Assembly (NCBI RefSeq): GCF_004664715.2 | Contig: NC_051069.1 | Span: 4,761,501 to 4,825,500 of the forward strand | Source of the DNA: Peromyscus leucopus | Lineage: Eukaryota > Chordata > Mammalia > Rodentia > Cricetidae | Reading direction: 5' to 3' | Length of the DNA stretch: 64,000 nucleotides | Shown: one piece after another, positions 27,401 through 41,500 of the stretch | How positions within the stretch are numbered: position 1 is the stretch's first letter | Layout of the letters: every line of letters starts with the position of its first letter | Made by a program: the position numbers and the translations under genes | Notes under the pieces: generated by a model | What the model was told of the DNA's origin: nothing | Seen by the model: only the letters and a program-made list of their open reading frames with translations | Databases searched by the model: none

Positions 27401-30400
27401 ACTGAGTCACAGCACCCTCCCCCATTTTCCTCCCAAATGAAGCCTAGTCACAGAGAGTAACTGGCCAGGGGTCATGACCTATCCAGATTTTGAGAAGACG
27501 CAGAGGGCATCGCGCCGTGGCCTTTGGGGCTCATGTCAACAGGAGAAGACAGGGAGTTAGCGTGGAAAGAAACAGCAAGATGCAAACTCCTTGACGACCA
27601 TAACAAGAAGTCTGGGATAATGTCGCACATTAGCAAATCAGAAAATGACAGCACGGACGCTCCTAAAACATAACTGATCTGGAAGAAAAGGGTGTGGAGG
27701 ACAGCAAAGTGCGCACAGGGGACTGCCACCTGTCACCCTGAGTGCCATGGGGAACCACTGGATTTTTAAGTGTATGTGTATATTACTTTGAGAAATTAAC
27801 ATTTTGAATACGGAGGTTAACATATGGGAAGCTTGTGCCTTCCCAAGTACAGAAAGTCACTCCAGAGAAATGAAAGGGGGAAAAAGTTATCTTTACAGCT
27901 AAGTAAATTCACTGAAAGTGAACTAAAAAAAAATTGAGTTTTTGTTCCAAACAATGGTAGCGGTATTTTTAAGAAGTGACATGTTTTCAGGTATGTCAAC
28001 ATGAGGGTTTTATTTTTGCTCTTATTATCTGCCCATGAAGGCTGGAGCACCCCCTCTCCTTATCTCCCCAAGTCGCTACACAGGCAAAGGTGCCATTGCA
28101 CTTTAAAATCAAGAAAGACTAGGAAAATAAGTCTGAAAAATGTGATAATTAGGTAATAACTATTAATTAGTGTGGTAAGAGGTGAAGTACTTAAAGGACA
28201 TAGTTATCATTCACATGAAAAGCATCATAAGAAGATGATGCATAACCATGGAAACTAGGAAAGAATATTTACAATGCAGTCAAAATGATTAAATGAATTT
28301 CTTCAGTTACAGGAAAATAATCTCTCAGCATATTGAGAACAATTACTAAATTCAACTATTTTACATTCAGAACCAGTACATGAAAACCTGAATTTCACGT
28401 TCTGAATTTTATTTTTTTACTGTTATGTTTTTATTACGTATTTATGTGTGAACAAGTGCACAAGCACAAGTCAGGGAACAACTGCAGGAATCAGTTCTCT
28501 CCTTCCACCACGTGGGTCTGGGGAATCGAACTCAGGTTGTCAGGCTTGGGGGCAAGTGCCTTTACCCCTGAGCCATCTCTCCAGGCCCCATTTCCTGAAT
28601 TTTAAATACATTCCAACAAATCCTAAAATGTATCACCCAAGAAGCTGCCATGTTTGTATTACATACTGTACAGACCTAACAGACCTACTCATGCAGGACC
28701 AGCTCCATACCTGTTCACCCTCTACGGAGAAATCACGAGTCTCCACCAGACCCAAACATGTCAGCTCAGGGCTAAGCACTAAATACCTAGCAGTCAAAAT
28801 CTCGTAAGCACGAAGGACAAAATGTATAGGACGTTATCTGTATCCCAATTAAACCATCAATTACTAAAACAGATCAGTTCACACCTTCTTACAGAACACT
28901 GGAAATACTAAAGTATTTTTTTTAAGCAATTACAAGTAGTCCTGCCAAAAAGGGAGTTGGAGATTTCACAAAAGGTAACATATTAATTATATATGTCACT
29001 ATAAATGTATAATTATGTATCAGTATACCTAAATATGCCATTATGCCTAGATGGATATATGTGTATGCATGTATGTGCATGTGTGTGTGTGCATGTGTGC
29101 ACAATGTATGTGTGTGCGTGTGTGCGTGTGTGCGTGTGTGCGTGCGTGCGTGCGTGCGCACACACATGTGAATTAAGAAAATATACTTACTCTGAAAATT
29201 CTATAGAAAAAAATGAAATTCTAGCGCTCTCCGAGTATCACACCTCATTTTTATTGAACTATTTCTACATACACTAATGAAACAAAACTGATTTTTAAAA
29301 ATCCTACGGGACTTCCCTCAGAAAACCTCAGCATGCTTTATTCTGTACAAAGAAGCAACACAGATAAACTCTTCCTAAAGATGCAACTATTTAAGTTTCA
29401 ATGGAAAGGTAACATTCTAAAGTGGAAAAGAGAACCATTTTCTTCCCTTAGGGTGGCCTCTGTATTATGACTGGCATTAGTAACTTCTAGTAAAGAATCA
29501 ACATTTCTGCATAAGAAAAACATTCCTCAGACAAAAAGGGATTAGGGTCAGTGACCAGGAACCTCCAGGAACAGATACTGTTGTTGCAACTATTTAAGGA
29601 GGGTCTCCTGGTGCCCAGACCAGCCCACACTACTGGGCCACGGGGTCTCCCACATCAACCTCCAGAGTAGCCAGAGCTAAACAACCACACTCAGCTCGAG
29701 AAGTCATTTCAAAATAGAGTTCTCACTGGTTCACGTTACCAGCGCGACAGAAAGAGCCCTCCCTGTGTGTAACTGTAAATCCAGGTCATTTTTTAAGTTA
29801 ATATTTGCCTTGTCTTATCCTGTTTTCTTTGTAGAAAAAAGAAATTTTGTACATAGAGTGAAATAATAAAATTCAAAAATATTTGCTTTACATTATCAGA
29901 GACTATCAGTCGTCATCACTGAAACCCACACACACCAAATGACTGGAAAATGCGGTGAAATACTAGTAAGTTATACCTCAGTCAGAAACAGATACTGTTT
30001 GATTTTAAAGAGATTAACAAGCTGAAATCTGGAAGAGTCCTTCAATCATCACACTACAGACTAATGATGCTTTTCCTTTCATTCTGATCTGGCTTTAGAA
30101 ATCAAAGTCAAAATCAAAATGTAACATAGTTATCAAATTTATCTTAGATAAAAACAGAAATTTTTGAGGGTGTTAAAATGGTGAGACCTGAAGAAAAGAC
30201 TTGTGGAAATCTTTTATCTCCTGAAGAGATGGGGAAATAGGATCATAGCAGCTAGCATCTAGCCATGTCTGCACTGTGACAGCTTAACCTTGTCATCTTA
30301 CAAATCGCAGTTTAAAATGAATGCCACACATAAAATACACATATCTCAATGTTATTCAAAACAGAGCTAGTTATCTTTGGAAACTTAGAACAAAACGGTC

Positions 30401-30628
30401 ACTAGACAAAAGCAATCAATCCTCAATGTTGGTCAATGAAATATTTATAAATGGCACTTTAAGACTGGAAAAGAAGGTTCCTTCTTTGGAACTGAGCTTA
30501 AGAAAGTCTATGAAAGCCTTTAGTCCCAGCTCTTGGCAGGCAGAGACAGGCAGATCTCTGTGAGTTCAAGGCCAGCCTGGTCTACAGAGAGAGTTCCAGG
30601 ACAGCCAGGGCTACATAGAGAAACTCTG

Positions 30629-30665
<37 letters not shown>

Positions 30666-33600
30666 AGGTAGGAAATGATATTAAATATGTCTGAAATATA
30701 AGTGTCTAGGTATTTAAAATAAACTTGCTGTACCTTTCTCTGCTGCCTTTTGAAGGGCATCTTCAATTCGGGAAAGTTCTTTCTGTTTAATGTCCTGCAA
30801 GGATTTTTCCTCTTTCTCAGCATCATACTTAATACCTAAAAACACACAGTTAATTCTCACAAAAAGAAGTTAATCAGTACACAAATGAGAAACTTTAACT
30901 TCGTTATAATCATATGCTAACATCATTTTTATATGTCAAAAACCACTTCTGCAAAAATTAACCTTATTGCAGGTGTGGCACGCTTTAATCCAGCATCGGA
31001 GCAGACAGCAATCTTTGAGTTCGAGCAGCCTGGCTACCAATGAGCTCAGAAACACAAACTACACAGAAAACCCTTTAAAAAAAAAAAAAAAAAAATTAAC
31101 CTTATAAAAATTTACATTTTTACATAAAAATTACATTAAATAATTATATAAAATCATTTGCACATAAATGATTCCTATTTGTTTATAAAGCATCACAAAG
31201 CAAAAAAAGGACAGAAATTAGAAGGAAGAAGGTAGCTAAAAATAGAAAAGACAGGAAAGGCTGGGTAGATAACTCAAAGAGAAAAGCAGAAGACACAAAA
31301 ATGGGTCTGAACACTCGCTGCCACTGCCTGACTGGTAAAAATTAGTATCTATAAAAATGAGTGCTGGAGATGTGGTACAGTGTTCAGAACATTTGTTGCT
31401 CTTGCAGAGGACCCAAGTTCGGCTCCCAGCACTACATCAGGCAGCTCACAAGTTCCAGAAGATCTGACACCCTCTTCCAGCCTTCAGGGGCACCTGCACA
31501 TAAGTGGTGAGCGTAAACTCACACAGGCACACACAAATACACATAAATAAGTAAATTTTTAAAATAAATAAAATCTGGGCGTGGTAGTGGATGCCGTTAA
31601 TCTAAGCACTCCAGAGGCAAAGATAAGAGGACCTCCAAGTTTAAGGCAAGCCTAGTCTACAAAGTGAGTTCCAGGACAGCCAGGGCTACACAGAGAAGTT
31701 TTGCCTCAAAAAAAAAACTATAAACAAATAAACAAACAAAAAAAAATGAATAATTACATCTATTATCTGGTATTAATGTAGACTGATAAAAGTGTTTTCA
31801 CAAAGTATCTGGGGGGTAATTAATAATCCTAACACATCATTTTATCTGTAATCTCATATCTGATAATAATATTCTAAGAAAATAAAAAAGTTAAAAAAAA
31901 ATCTATAAGAAGGAGATTTTTAATGAAATATAGTAGCACATATATTAAGCTGCCATGATGAGAGGCATTATCTGTATGATGAACTAAAAAAAAAATATTT
32001 TTAAGAGAAAAAAAGGGAAATAATCATAGTATTTCATAATAGTAAAGAAACAGTTAATATTCACTACCTTTCAAAACTTTTCAGTATCACCTTGACAACC
32101 AAGATACACAAAAAGCATTGAAGAAGTATGTATTTAGTTGGTAACTACTAAACAAGGAAGCTAGTATTGTAGACAGTGAAACAAGCAAGATGAAAAAGAA
32201 ACACTATATCCATATTATGGCTGGGAAACTGAGTAATTTTTCCCAAAGCATTCAGATTTTTTTCATATTGTCCATCTTAGCTGAAAACAGCAATGACTAG
32301 AGATATCAAGCTTCGGTATCTCAAAATATTAACTATTATTAAAATATTGCTATTCCTAAGGAAGAAACAACCTGGTACACATGTGTGAACGAACACCTGT
32401 TTAAAATCAGAAGTAACAAAATATGGGAAAAGTTTCCAGTCTTAAAATACGTAAATTAACATACTGGTACATGTTAAATTTCTTACTTCAATTCATTCTT
32501 CAATAGTACATACATCTATCAACAACTGCCTAGCAACTCTTAAAAAAGCTTGAGATACCAAATACGTACTCGTGGGAAGTAAAGTTAAACCTGACTGACT
32601 GTACTGTCTTCATCAACAACAGAAAAGCCCCTGGTATACAAATGTGACGGCACACGTGTCTACATATGTAACGGTATGCTTACTCACTGCCCTATGAACA
32701 TAGGGTCAGTGTCTGACATACGTTCTTGCTCCTCTTCATATTAGAGAACTTCAGAGGGGAACAGTTTCACTTGCTTGCAATGTCACTGAATGATTACAGT
32801 GTAAAACAACATACTTGCTCCAGGGACCACAAGCAGGTATAATCCTTCTAGGGTGGCAACGACTGCTTCTCCATAAAGGTTTTTCCAAGGAATCTTCAAA
32901 GTTAATTTATCTAAAGAAACACAATTTCCGTCTTAAATCCTTATTTGACTGCTGAAGAAGATACAAATAAAGCTCTCATTTCTCATGAAAAGTACAAAAC
33001 TCTTCAGGCACTTGGTATATTTGTCACTCCAGAAAAAAGGGGGGAAGGGTGGAAGGGAGAGAACAAGGGAATCTGTGGCTATTATGTAGAACTGAATAGT
33101 ATTGTAAAATAAAAAATAAAATAAAATAAAAAAAGAGAAATAAATAAATAAAATGTATATTTTATACTTTCTAAACTTTATGACAATACCTCATTTGGTA
33201 AGTCAAACAGTGATCACAGAAATTTGGAAAAGGAAAAGGCAGCTCAGTCTCAGAGAGGCAAAAATTAATCATCTGTGTCCAGCGAGGTCATCAGTAAAGA
33301 TGCTGGAGTCAGAGCTCTGCACTGGACACACCAGAAGACACAATCTTCCAGCCTTACCAGCAACTGAATCAACCCAGCCACTGTAAGTACTGTCCATGGC
33401 CATCAACACAGCCACTGTAAGTACTGCCCATGGCCATCAACACAGCCACTGTAAGTACTGCCCGTGGCCATCAACACAGCCACTGTAAGTACTGCCCTGC
33501 CCCCCCCCTGCCCGTCCATCAACACAGCCACTGTAAGTACTGCCCGTGGCCATCAACACAGCCACTGTAAGTACTGCCCGTGGCCATCAACACAGCCACT

Positions 33601-36600
33601 GTAAGTACTGCCCGTGGCCATCAACACAGCCACTGTAGTGTCCGTGCAAACAGGAACCAAAGCAGCAGAGAAGTCCCTTCTCTCCTTTATGAATGTGGGC
33701 AGCAGGTCAAACAGCAATGAATGGAAGAGGCCATATCTGAAGGCAAGGCATGCTGTTTCACAGCCAGCATTATCTTCTTTTACGTTGCTAATGCTATACA
33801 ACTCAGATTTGTTAGTTTACAATTATGTACTGACAAATCACTCAGAAGCAGAACATACGTTCTCTCTTAGAAACAATGGTATTAAGCTGAGCATGGTGGT
33901 GCACACCTGTGATCCCAGCAGTTGGGAGACAGAAGCAGGAGGATCAAGAGTTCAAAGCCAGACTCACCACCAGCACATTCAAAGTCAGTCTAATGATATT
34001 CAGAAATGAGCCCATAAAACTATCACTCTTCACAGAAGAACTATGGCTCTAATATTAGTAACTCATTTGGTGTTGTATGAGGAGAAGGCTATGCATGCAG
34101 AATAGAGAGGAGATCTGAATTCTGAAACAAGTGAAATCATTTGGGGTATCTTTTCATTATCTCTTTATCTTTTTCCAAACTCCTCTTTCCAAGGCCACAG
34201 ACAGCTAATGTCCTAGCCAGTTGTCATGATTACAATTCTGTCCTAACCTTTCCTACCCCTGAAGTTTTCCATGTTCCAAAAACAAAATATCAAACATCTT
34301 CCTTCATCATAATTTCTATTTATCTATTTTATGTGTATGGTTTTGTGGGCAGCATGCATATATGTATACCACATGCATGCCTGGTGCCTATGGAGGTCAG
34401 AAGAGGGTGTTGGATCCCTGTAACTGGGGTTAGGAGATGTGAGTTGTCATGTGGGTGCTGAGGATTGCAAGGGCAAGAACAGACAGTGCTCTTCACTGCA
34501 GAACCATCTCTCTGGTCCCCATCATTTTCATTTTAAAAAATATAGATATCAGGTGAGTGCTGCTAACAAGATTTATTAGAAAGAAATCTGACTTGACTCG
34601 CTTGCGGATAGGAAGTCGTATGACTATCATCACTGGCAATGTTTAAAGAAAGGTGCTCACCATTCAAACAAACTGAAAAACAATACAACAAACTGAAAGG
34701 AAATAAAATAATGTTCTACAAGGGATAATATTCTGGTCAGTTGGACAGCTATGTAACCAAGTCAGTTTAATGTGGAAATGTAGTGCCAGGGATAGAATAT
34801 CAAATTATTTCTGCATTAAAATTTTCATTTCTCAAGGGCCAGAGAGATGGCTCAGTGGATAAGTTAAGCACATATACTGCTCTTTCAGAGGACCCACATT
34901 AGGTGACTGACAAACACCTTTAACTCCACCTCCAAGGGCACCCTTGGCCTCTGTGGGTACTTGCATTCATGCGCGTGCGCGTGTGCGCGCGCACGCGCGC
35001 GCGCGCGCGCACACACACACACACACACACAGAGCCACATCCATATAATTTAAAATAATCAAAATATTTTTTATTTCATTTCTCTTCAGCTTGTAAAGCT
35101 GTTGAGTTTGTTTCACGGCTTCCAGGTCAGAGGAGCCTATAAGTCACGTCAGCACACTTCTGGATCACTTCTAATTCTTATACTTTTATAGTGAGTAACA
35201 ACTATATATTTTTTTTTTATTTTACAACACCATTCAGTTCCACATAATAGTCACAGATTCCCCTGTTCTCCCCCTCTCGCCCCCCTCCTCCTCCCCCCAG
35301 CCCACCCCCCATTCCCACCTCCTCCAGATCAAGGTCTCCCCCGAGGACCGGGATCGACCTGATAGACTCAGTCCAGGCAGGTCCAGTCCCCCCTCCCAGA
35401 CCGAGCCAAGCGTCCCTGCATAAGTCCCAGGATTCAAACAGCCAACTCATGCAACGAGCCTAGGACCCGGCACCACCGCACAGCTGCCTCCCAAACAGAT
35501 CAAGCCAAATGACTGTCTCACCCATTCAGAGGGCCTGATCCAGTTGGGGGCCCCTCAGCCTTTGGTTCATAGTTCATGTGCTTCCATTCATTTGGTTATT
35601 TGTCCCTGTGCTTTATCCAACCTTGGCTTCAACAATTCTCGCTCATATAAACCCTCCTTTTTCTCACTAATTAGACTCCCAGTGCTCCACCAGGGGCCCA
35701 GCCGTGGATGTCTGCATCCAGATTCCTCAGTCCTTGGATGGGGTTTCTAGCACAACTATCAGGGTGTTTGGCCATCCCATCACCAGAGTAGGTCAGTTCC
35801 TGCCGTCTCTCGACCATTGCCAGCAGTATTTACACATAACTTCATGACCTCCTCACAAGAAATTGCCTTCTTAGAGAGTATAAGATCAAAAACACAGACA
35901 ATAGCCCTTTAACAGAAAAGGACTGCCTGTTCCTTACCCTTTTCTCCATTTACCCTGACTTATCAAGTCATCCCCCAAAAAGGTCCTGAAGTAATTCAGT
36001 TAGTTACATGACAGTCTCGTTTATGAGTGTATGTGGTACTGGAGACTGAACCTAGGAACCCCACACATGCTAGGCAACTACTTCACTAAGCTGTCTCCCA
36101 ACCACACATTCTACCTTTTCTTTAGAGGCAGAGTCCAAGCTGCCTTGAATTTGCTATATTTGTAGTTCAAGTTCAAATACATAAAGAACTCAAAAAAGTA
36201 GATATTAAGTAAACAAATAACCCAATTTTAAATCGGGGTACAGATCTAAAAAGAGAATTCTCAAAAGAAAAAACTCAAATAGCTAAGAAACACTTAAAGG
36301 AATGTTCAACAACCTTAGTCATCAAGGAAATGCAAATCAAAACTACTTTGAGCTTTCATTTTTCACCATCAGAATGGCCAAGATCAAAAAAAAAAAAAAA
36401 AAAAAATGACAGCTCATGCTGGCGAGGATGTAGAGTAAGGGGAACACTCCTCAGTAGCTGATGGGGGTGCAAACTTTTACAGCCACTATGGAAATCAGTG
36501 TGGTGATTTCTCAGGAAGATGGGAATCGATCTACCTCAAGATCCAGCTATCCACTCTTGGGCATATACCCAAAGGATGATTAATCCTACCACAAGGACAC

Positions 36601-38469
36601 TTGCTCAACCATGTTCATTGTTGCTCTATTCATTATAGCCAGAAATTGGAAAAAACCTAGATATCCCTAAACAGAAGAATGGATAAAGAAAATGTGATAC
36701 ATTTACACAATAGAGTATTACTCAGCCATTTAAAAAAATGAAAACATGAAATTTCCAGATAATTAGATGGAACTAGAAAAAAAAAATCATCCTGAGGTAT
36801 CCGAGACCCATAAAAACAAATATGGCATATATTTGCTTATATGAGGATATTAGCTAGTAAGTCATTGATAACCAAGCTACAATCTGTAGAACCACAGAGG
36901 TTAGGTATACAGTAAGGGACTGAGGGGACAGACAGATCTCATTAGGAAAGGGAAATAGAATAGATAATTATGAATGGATGGAAAGGACTGGAATGGGAGG
37001 ATCAAGTAGGGAGAAAGAGGAGAGAAGGAGATGAGGGAGGGAATATGGGGAGATATAGAGATTAAAATTAAGGATTATTGGATGGTTATTATGGAAATAT
37101 AATACAGCAGAAGCTTTCTAAAATTTATATACATGATGGCTATCTAAATGAAATAGACAGATAATGGGGGAGACAGAGCCCCAACTGGCTATCTCTTGTA
37201 ACCAGATGAAGCTTCCAGTACCAAGAGTGCCTTCACATAGGTTCTAGCATCCTTGAAGGAAGACACTCTGAATATATCAAAGGAGAAACATAAATACAAA
37301 CCCTACAATCTACGATGCTCTTGTCTGAATGATATGCTAGGGCAATGGTGGCACAAAGCTTGTGGGGTTAATCAATCAACGTCTTATTTGACTTAAGACC
37401 CACTCCACAAGATGGAAGCCATACCCAACACTGCTTGGAGGAAAAAGAACCTAAGATTACATAGTCCAGGGACCTAAGAGAAAACCATATAAAAACTAAT
37501 AATAAAAATGTAGCAATAAAATGACTCCTAATGACATCCTGCTCTTCTCATAGATCAGTGCCTTGCTCAGCCAACATCAGAAAAGCTTCCTCCTATAGTA
37601 GATGGGAACAAGTACAGAGACTCACAGCCAGACATAGCCTAAATGGAATGTTTCTGTTAACTCCCTCCCCTCAGGGCTCAAAGAACCCTGAGGAAGATGA
37701 GGCCAGAAAGAGTGTAAGAGCCAGAGGGGATGGAAGACCCCAAGAAAACAAGACCCTCTAAAATCAACATGATCAAAGCTCATATGAACTCTCAGAGACT
37801 GAGGAAACATGTACAGGGTCTGCATGGGTCTGTACAAGGTCCTCTACATATGTATTATGGATTCCAGTTTAGTGTTTTCATGGGATCCCTGAACATGCAC
37901 ATGAGTGGGCATCTGATTCTTGTGCCTTCTCTTGGGCTCTTTTCCTTCTGTCTGTGTTGTCCAATTCCAATGTGTTAAGTTTTGTTAGATTAGATTATAT
38001 TTGTTATATTATTATCCTTTAGAAGCCTGTTTGTTTTCTAATGAGAGAAAGAAAGAGACTGGATCCAGATGTGAGAGGAGGTGGGGAAGAACTGGGAAGA
38101 TCAGAGAGAGGGAAAATGGTAATCAGGATATATTATGTGAGAAAAGAATCTATTTTCAATAAAAGGGGGAAAGGATGCTAAAGCAGTAAAGAATAAAATC
38201 CTAAAATTTAGCAAAATAGTGATTGAAGAAGGGAAATAATGTAACCTAGCAGTAGGGGAGGAGTGGACAAATGAGTCTTTAAGTCAAACTCTAAAGTAAC
38301 AGTAACCTACCTAGAGAGACAGATAGATGATATGATGCATAGATGATAGAGATAGACAGATACAAAGAGAGATAGAGAAATAGATGGTAGATGATAGATG
38401 ATAGACGGATGGATGGATGGATGGACAGATGGGATGGATAGATAGATAGATACAAAGAGAGAGATGTAG

Positions 38470-38521
<52 letters not shown>

Positions 38522-41500
38522 GATAGACAGATAGGAAGGATAGGTAGGTAGTTAGATAGATAGACAGACAGATAGATAGACAGACAGATAGATAGATAAT
38601 AAATAGATGCTAGACAAATAAATGATAGATACAGAGAGACATTTCTGTTTCTTTAAGTTACAGTAAAACTAGGTCACATGGATAATTTGAGAGAGCTTTG
38701 TAGATTAAATCTCCTATTGAAAATTTTCTTCAGCAGACACATATGCTGAGTTATGGATAACGGATATGAGTTTAGCTGCAAGGAAGGAGACTTCGTACTT
38801 ACCAAGGCATATCCTCCATACCACACTGCTGCATAACACATCAAGTGAAGATGGGTGAACAAACATGAGGGAAGTGAGCTTCATTAACAGTCTATTCAAC
38901 AGAGTTTTCAACTGTATGACTTTCACATATATAAAGAAAATGTATAGGAAACTAGGTTATCAGCTTTGAAACTGAAGATGTTTTATGTAGTAAAGCCAAA
39001 GCCTGGAGGTCGTGACCATCACAGTTCAAATGTCCTTCCATTTTAAAGAGTAATTTTCTATCCCTTCATTTAAAAAAAAATACTTAAGTATCATATATGA
39101 TGCACATTGGGTTTAGAACTCTGAAATTAATTATTTCTAAATAACTAAACTCTGAACATAAACCAAAAAACTTCCCCCACTTTTGGTAAAGCAAAGGCGA
39201 CTTCTTGGGTCAAGCAGTAGAGGTCAAACAGGAACTACAAAGGACTACGTAACTCACTGAAGAGTGAAGTACTTACCAATTTGGCCAGCCTTGACTTTGA
39301 AAGGAACATCCAACTCACTCTTCAGAAGAAAGAAAAAAATTACAGGACTTCTTTAAGCAACCCCCCAATCACTTCTGTCCATCAACAGTATACAGTTGAG
39401 TAACTCATGGCTATGAATGCTTCCTTAAACGGTAGTTTTACATAAAGAAGTCACAGAGAAGCAAAATTATAAATAGAAAGGAGTTCATAAGGAAAATAAT
39501 GGTACAAACAGGTTATTTTAATAAATGAAACAGATGGATGTTGTTTATCTGAAATGCATGAAATGGGAAAGAACAGAGGCCATATTCTTATGTCACCTAA
39601 AAACAATCACTGAATAATTCTTTCAGATAATACATTTAGCTAATGAGTAAACAAAACCCCCTGAAAAAGAAGGCTCTAACATACTATTTACCAAACTATT
39701 ATTCCTCTTAGATATTATACATGCCAACCAACAACAATAACTTTTGCCTGATCTGGACTCCTGGTCACTAAGCCATAACTCATTCATAAAGAGGACAAAT
39801 CTTCAGAATTATTAAACTTTAACCAGTCAGTGCACACTTGCTGTTAGTTATTACTTAACATATATGAATACTGTGACTATTTGAACACTGAACTACGAAC
39901 TGTAGGGTCCAATTAACTATGAATCCATTTTCATGATCTAGGTGCAGAGGAACTGATCACAGAACCTTTGACAAAAGAACTGGAATAAGCGGTGACTCAG
40001 TTCTCCAGGGGTCAGGACAGGCATGTTCAATATAAGTCACCTAATAAATGTTGTCCCCTGCTTTTTTTTTTTTGTTTTGTTTTGTTTTTTTTTTTTTTTT
40101 GTTTTTTGTTTTTCGAGACAAGTTTTCTCTGTGTAGCTTTGGAGCCTATCCTGAAACTCACTCTCTAGCCCAGGCTGACCTCGGACTCACAGAGATCCAC
40201 CTGCCTCTGCCTCCCAAGTGCTGGCATTAAAGGCATGCACCACCACTGCCCATCTCTGTGCTCATTTTTAATTCACTTGGAATAATTTTAACAATTAATA
40301 AAGTTCCTATTCCCAAGCAAAACTTCAGGCTAGGGATACAGCAGTGTGAAAGCACCTGCCCAGCACAGGGAAGACATAAGGTTCAATCCACAAAACTATT
40401 TAAAAAAAAATACATAAATAAAACTGATTTGGTTATATTGTGAAAGGGGGTTAGTTTTAAGTAATAAAGTCTATAAATTATAAAGTAACTTATTGTTTTA
40501 ATTTTAACCAGAACTCAAATTAGGCTGACAACTTAATCTGTCTTTTGGAGATGTTAATGAATACTGTGCCCACAGTTGTATTTATACTTATTGTCTTACA
40601 AAATCTTCTCATAAATTGAGGGAAAAAAAATGAACTTGACTCTAACGTCTAGCAACAGAAGTGTTACGTTCTAAATTTTTAAATAAAATGTTACAAATGG
40701 AGGCATGCCACCTGAAGTCAGGGGAGGACAGCTAACCACTCTGAGTATCTCCAATGTGCCAGGCTCCCTTTCTCATCCCGGCAGGCCACAAGGCCAAGGC
40801 GGTTCTGCTAATGAACCAGTGCTCAAGCACATTAGGAAACTGAAACTAAGAAAAAAGAAAATCTAGCACATGCTTGTAATCTCAGCATTTGAGAAACAGA
40901 ATGAGGAGGATCAGGAATTCAAGGTAAGCCTTAGCTAGGTAGTGAATTTGTAGCTAACATTATCTACACGAGACCCTATCTCAAAAAAAGAAAAAGAAGC
41001 ACGTATGTACACATGCATACAAGCATGCATGCAGGAAATCTGAAATATGATGAATAAACTTTCTTAAGAGATATCACTGACTTCAGTTCTGTATAGATTA
41101 GTAGAAATGGATTGAGTTAAATTATAAGAGCTAGCTAACAAGAAGCCTGACCCATAGGCCATATAGTCTGTAAATAATAAAAGCCTCTGTGTGTTTACTT
41201 GGGACCAAGAGGCTGTGGGACATGCAGATGGGAGAGATTTGTACCAACTGCAGGGGCCAGGCAGACCAGAGAAATTTCTGGCTACAGATTTGCATAACAA
41301 GTTACACAGAACCTCATTGGGTGTGGAAAGGGTGAGTGCTGCTTGCCTTAGCTTAACAGCAAATGATGCAAATTCCTCCCTAAAGCTAAAGTACCAGTTC
41401 TACCTTACCGCTACCTCAGTACACCCTGGCTCCCCTGTCACGGCATTACGTCCATATCATTTGGATCACGGGTTAGCACCAAGCCCTAATGTGCCTGGAA

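Noticed and set aside
33375..33638. CRISPR-like array appearance of the 34-bp repeats
   Set aside because: The units are contiguous with no unique spacers, and the DNA is plainly mammalian. It is a minisatellite.
36145..37100. LINE-1 ORF2 remnant as a possible intact gene
   Set aside because: Stops and indels interrupt it throughout. Only the 3' part of ORF2 and the 3' UTR are present.
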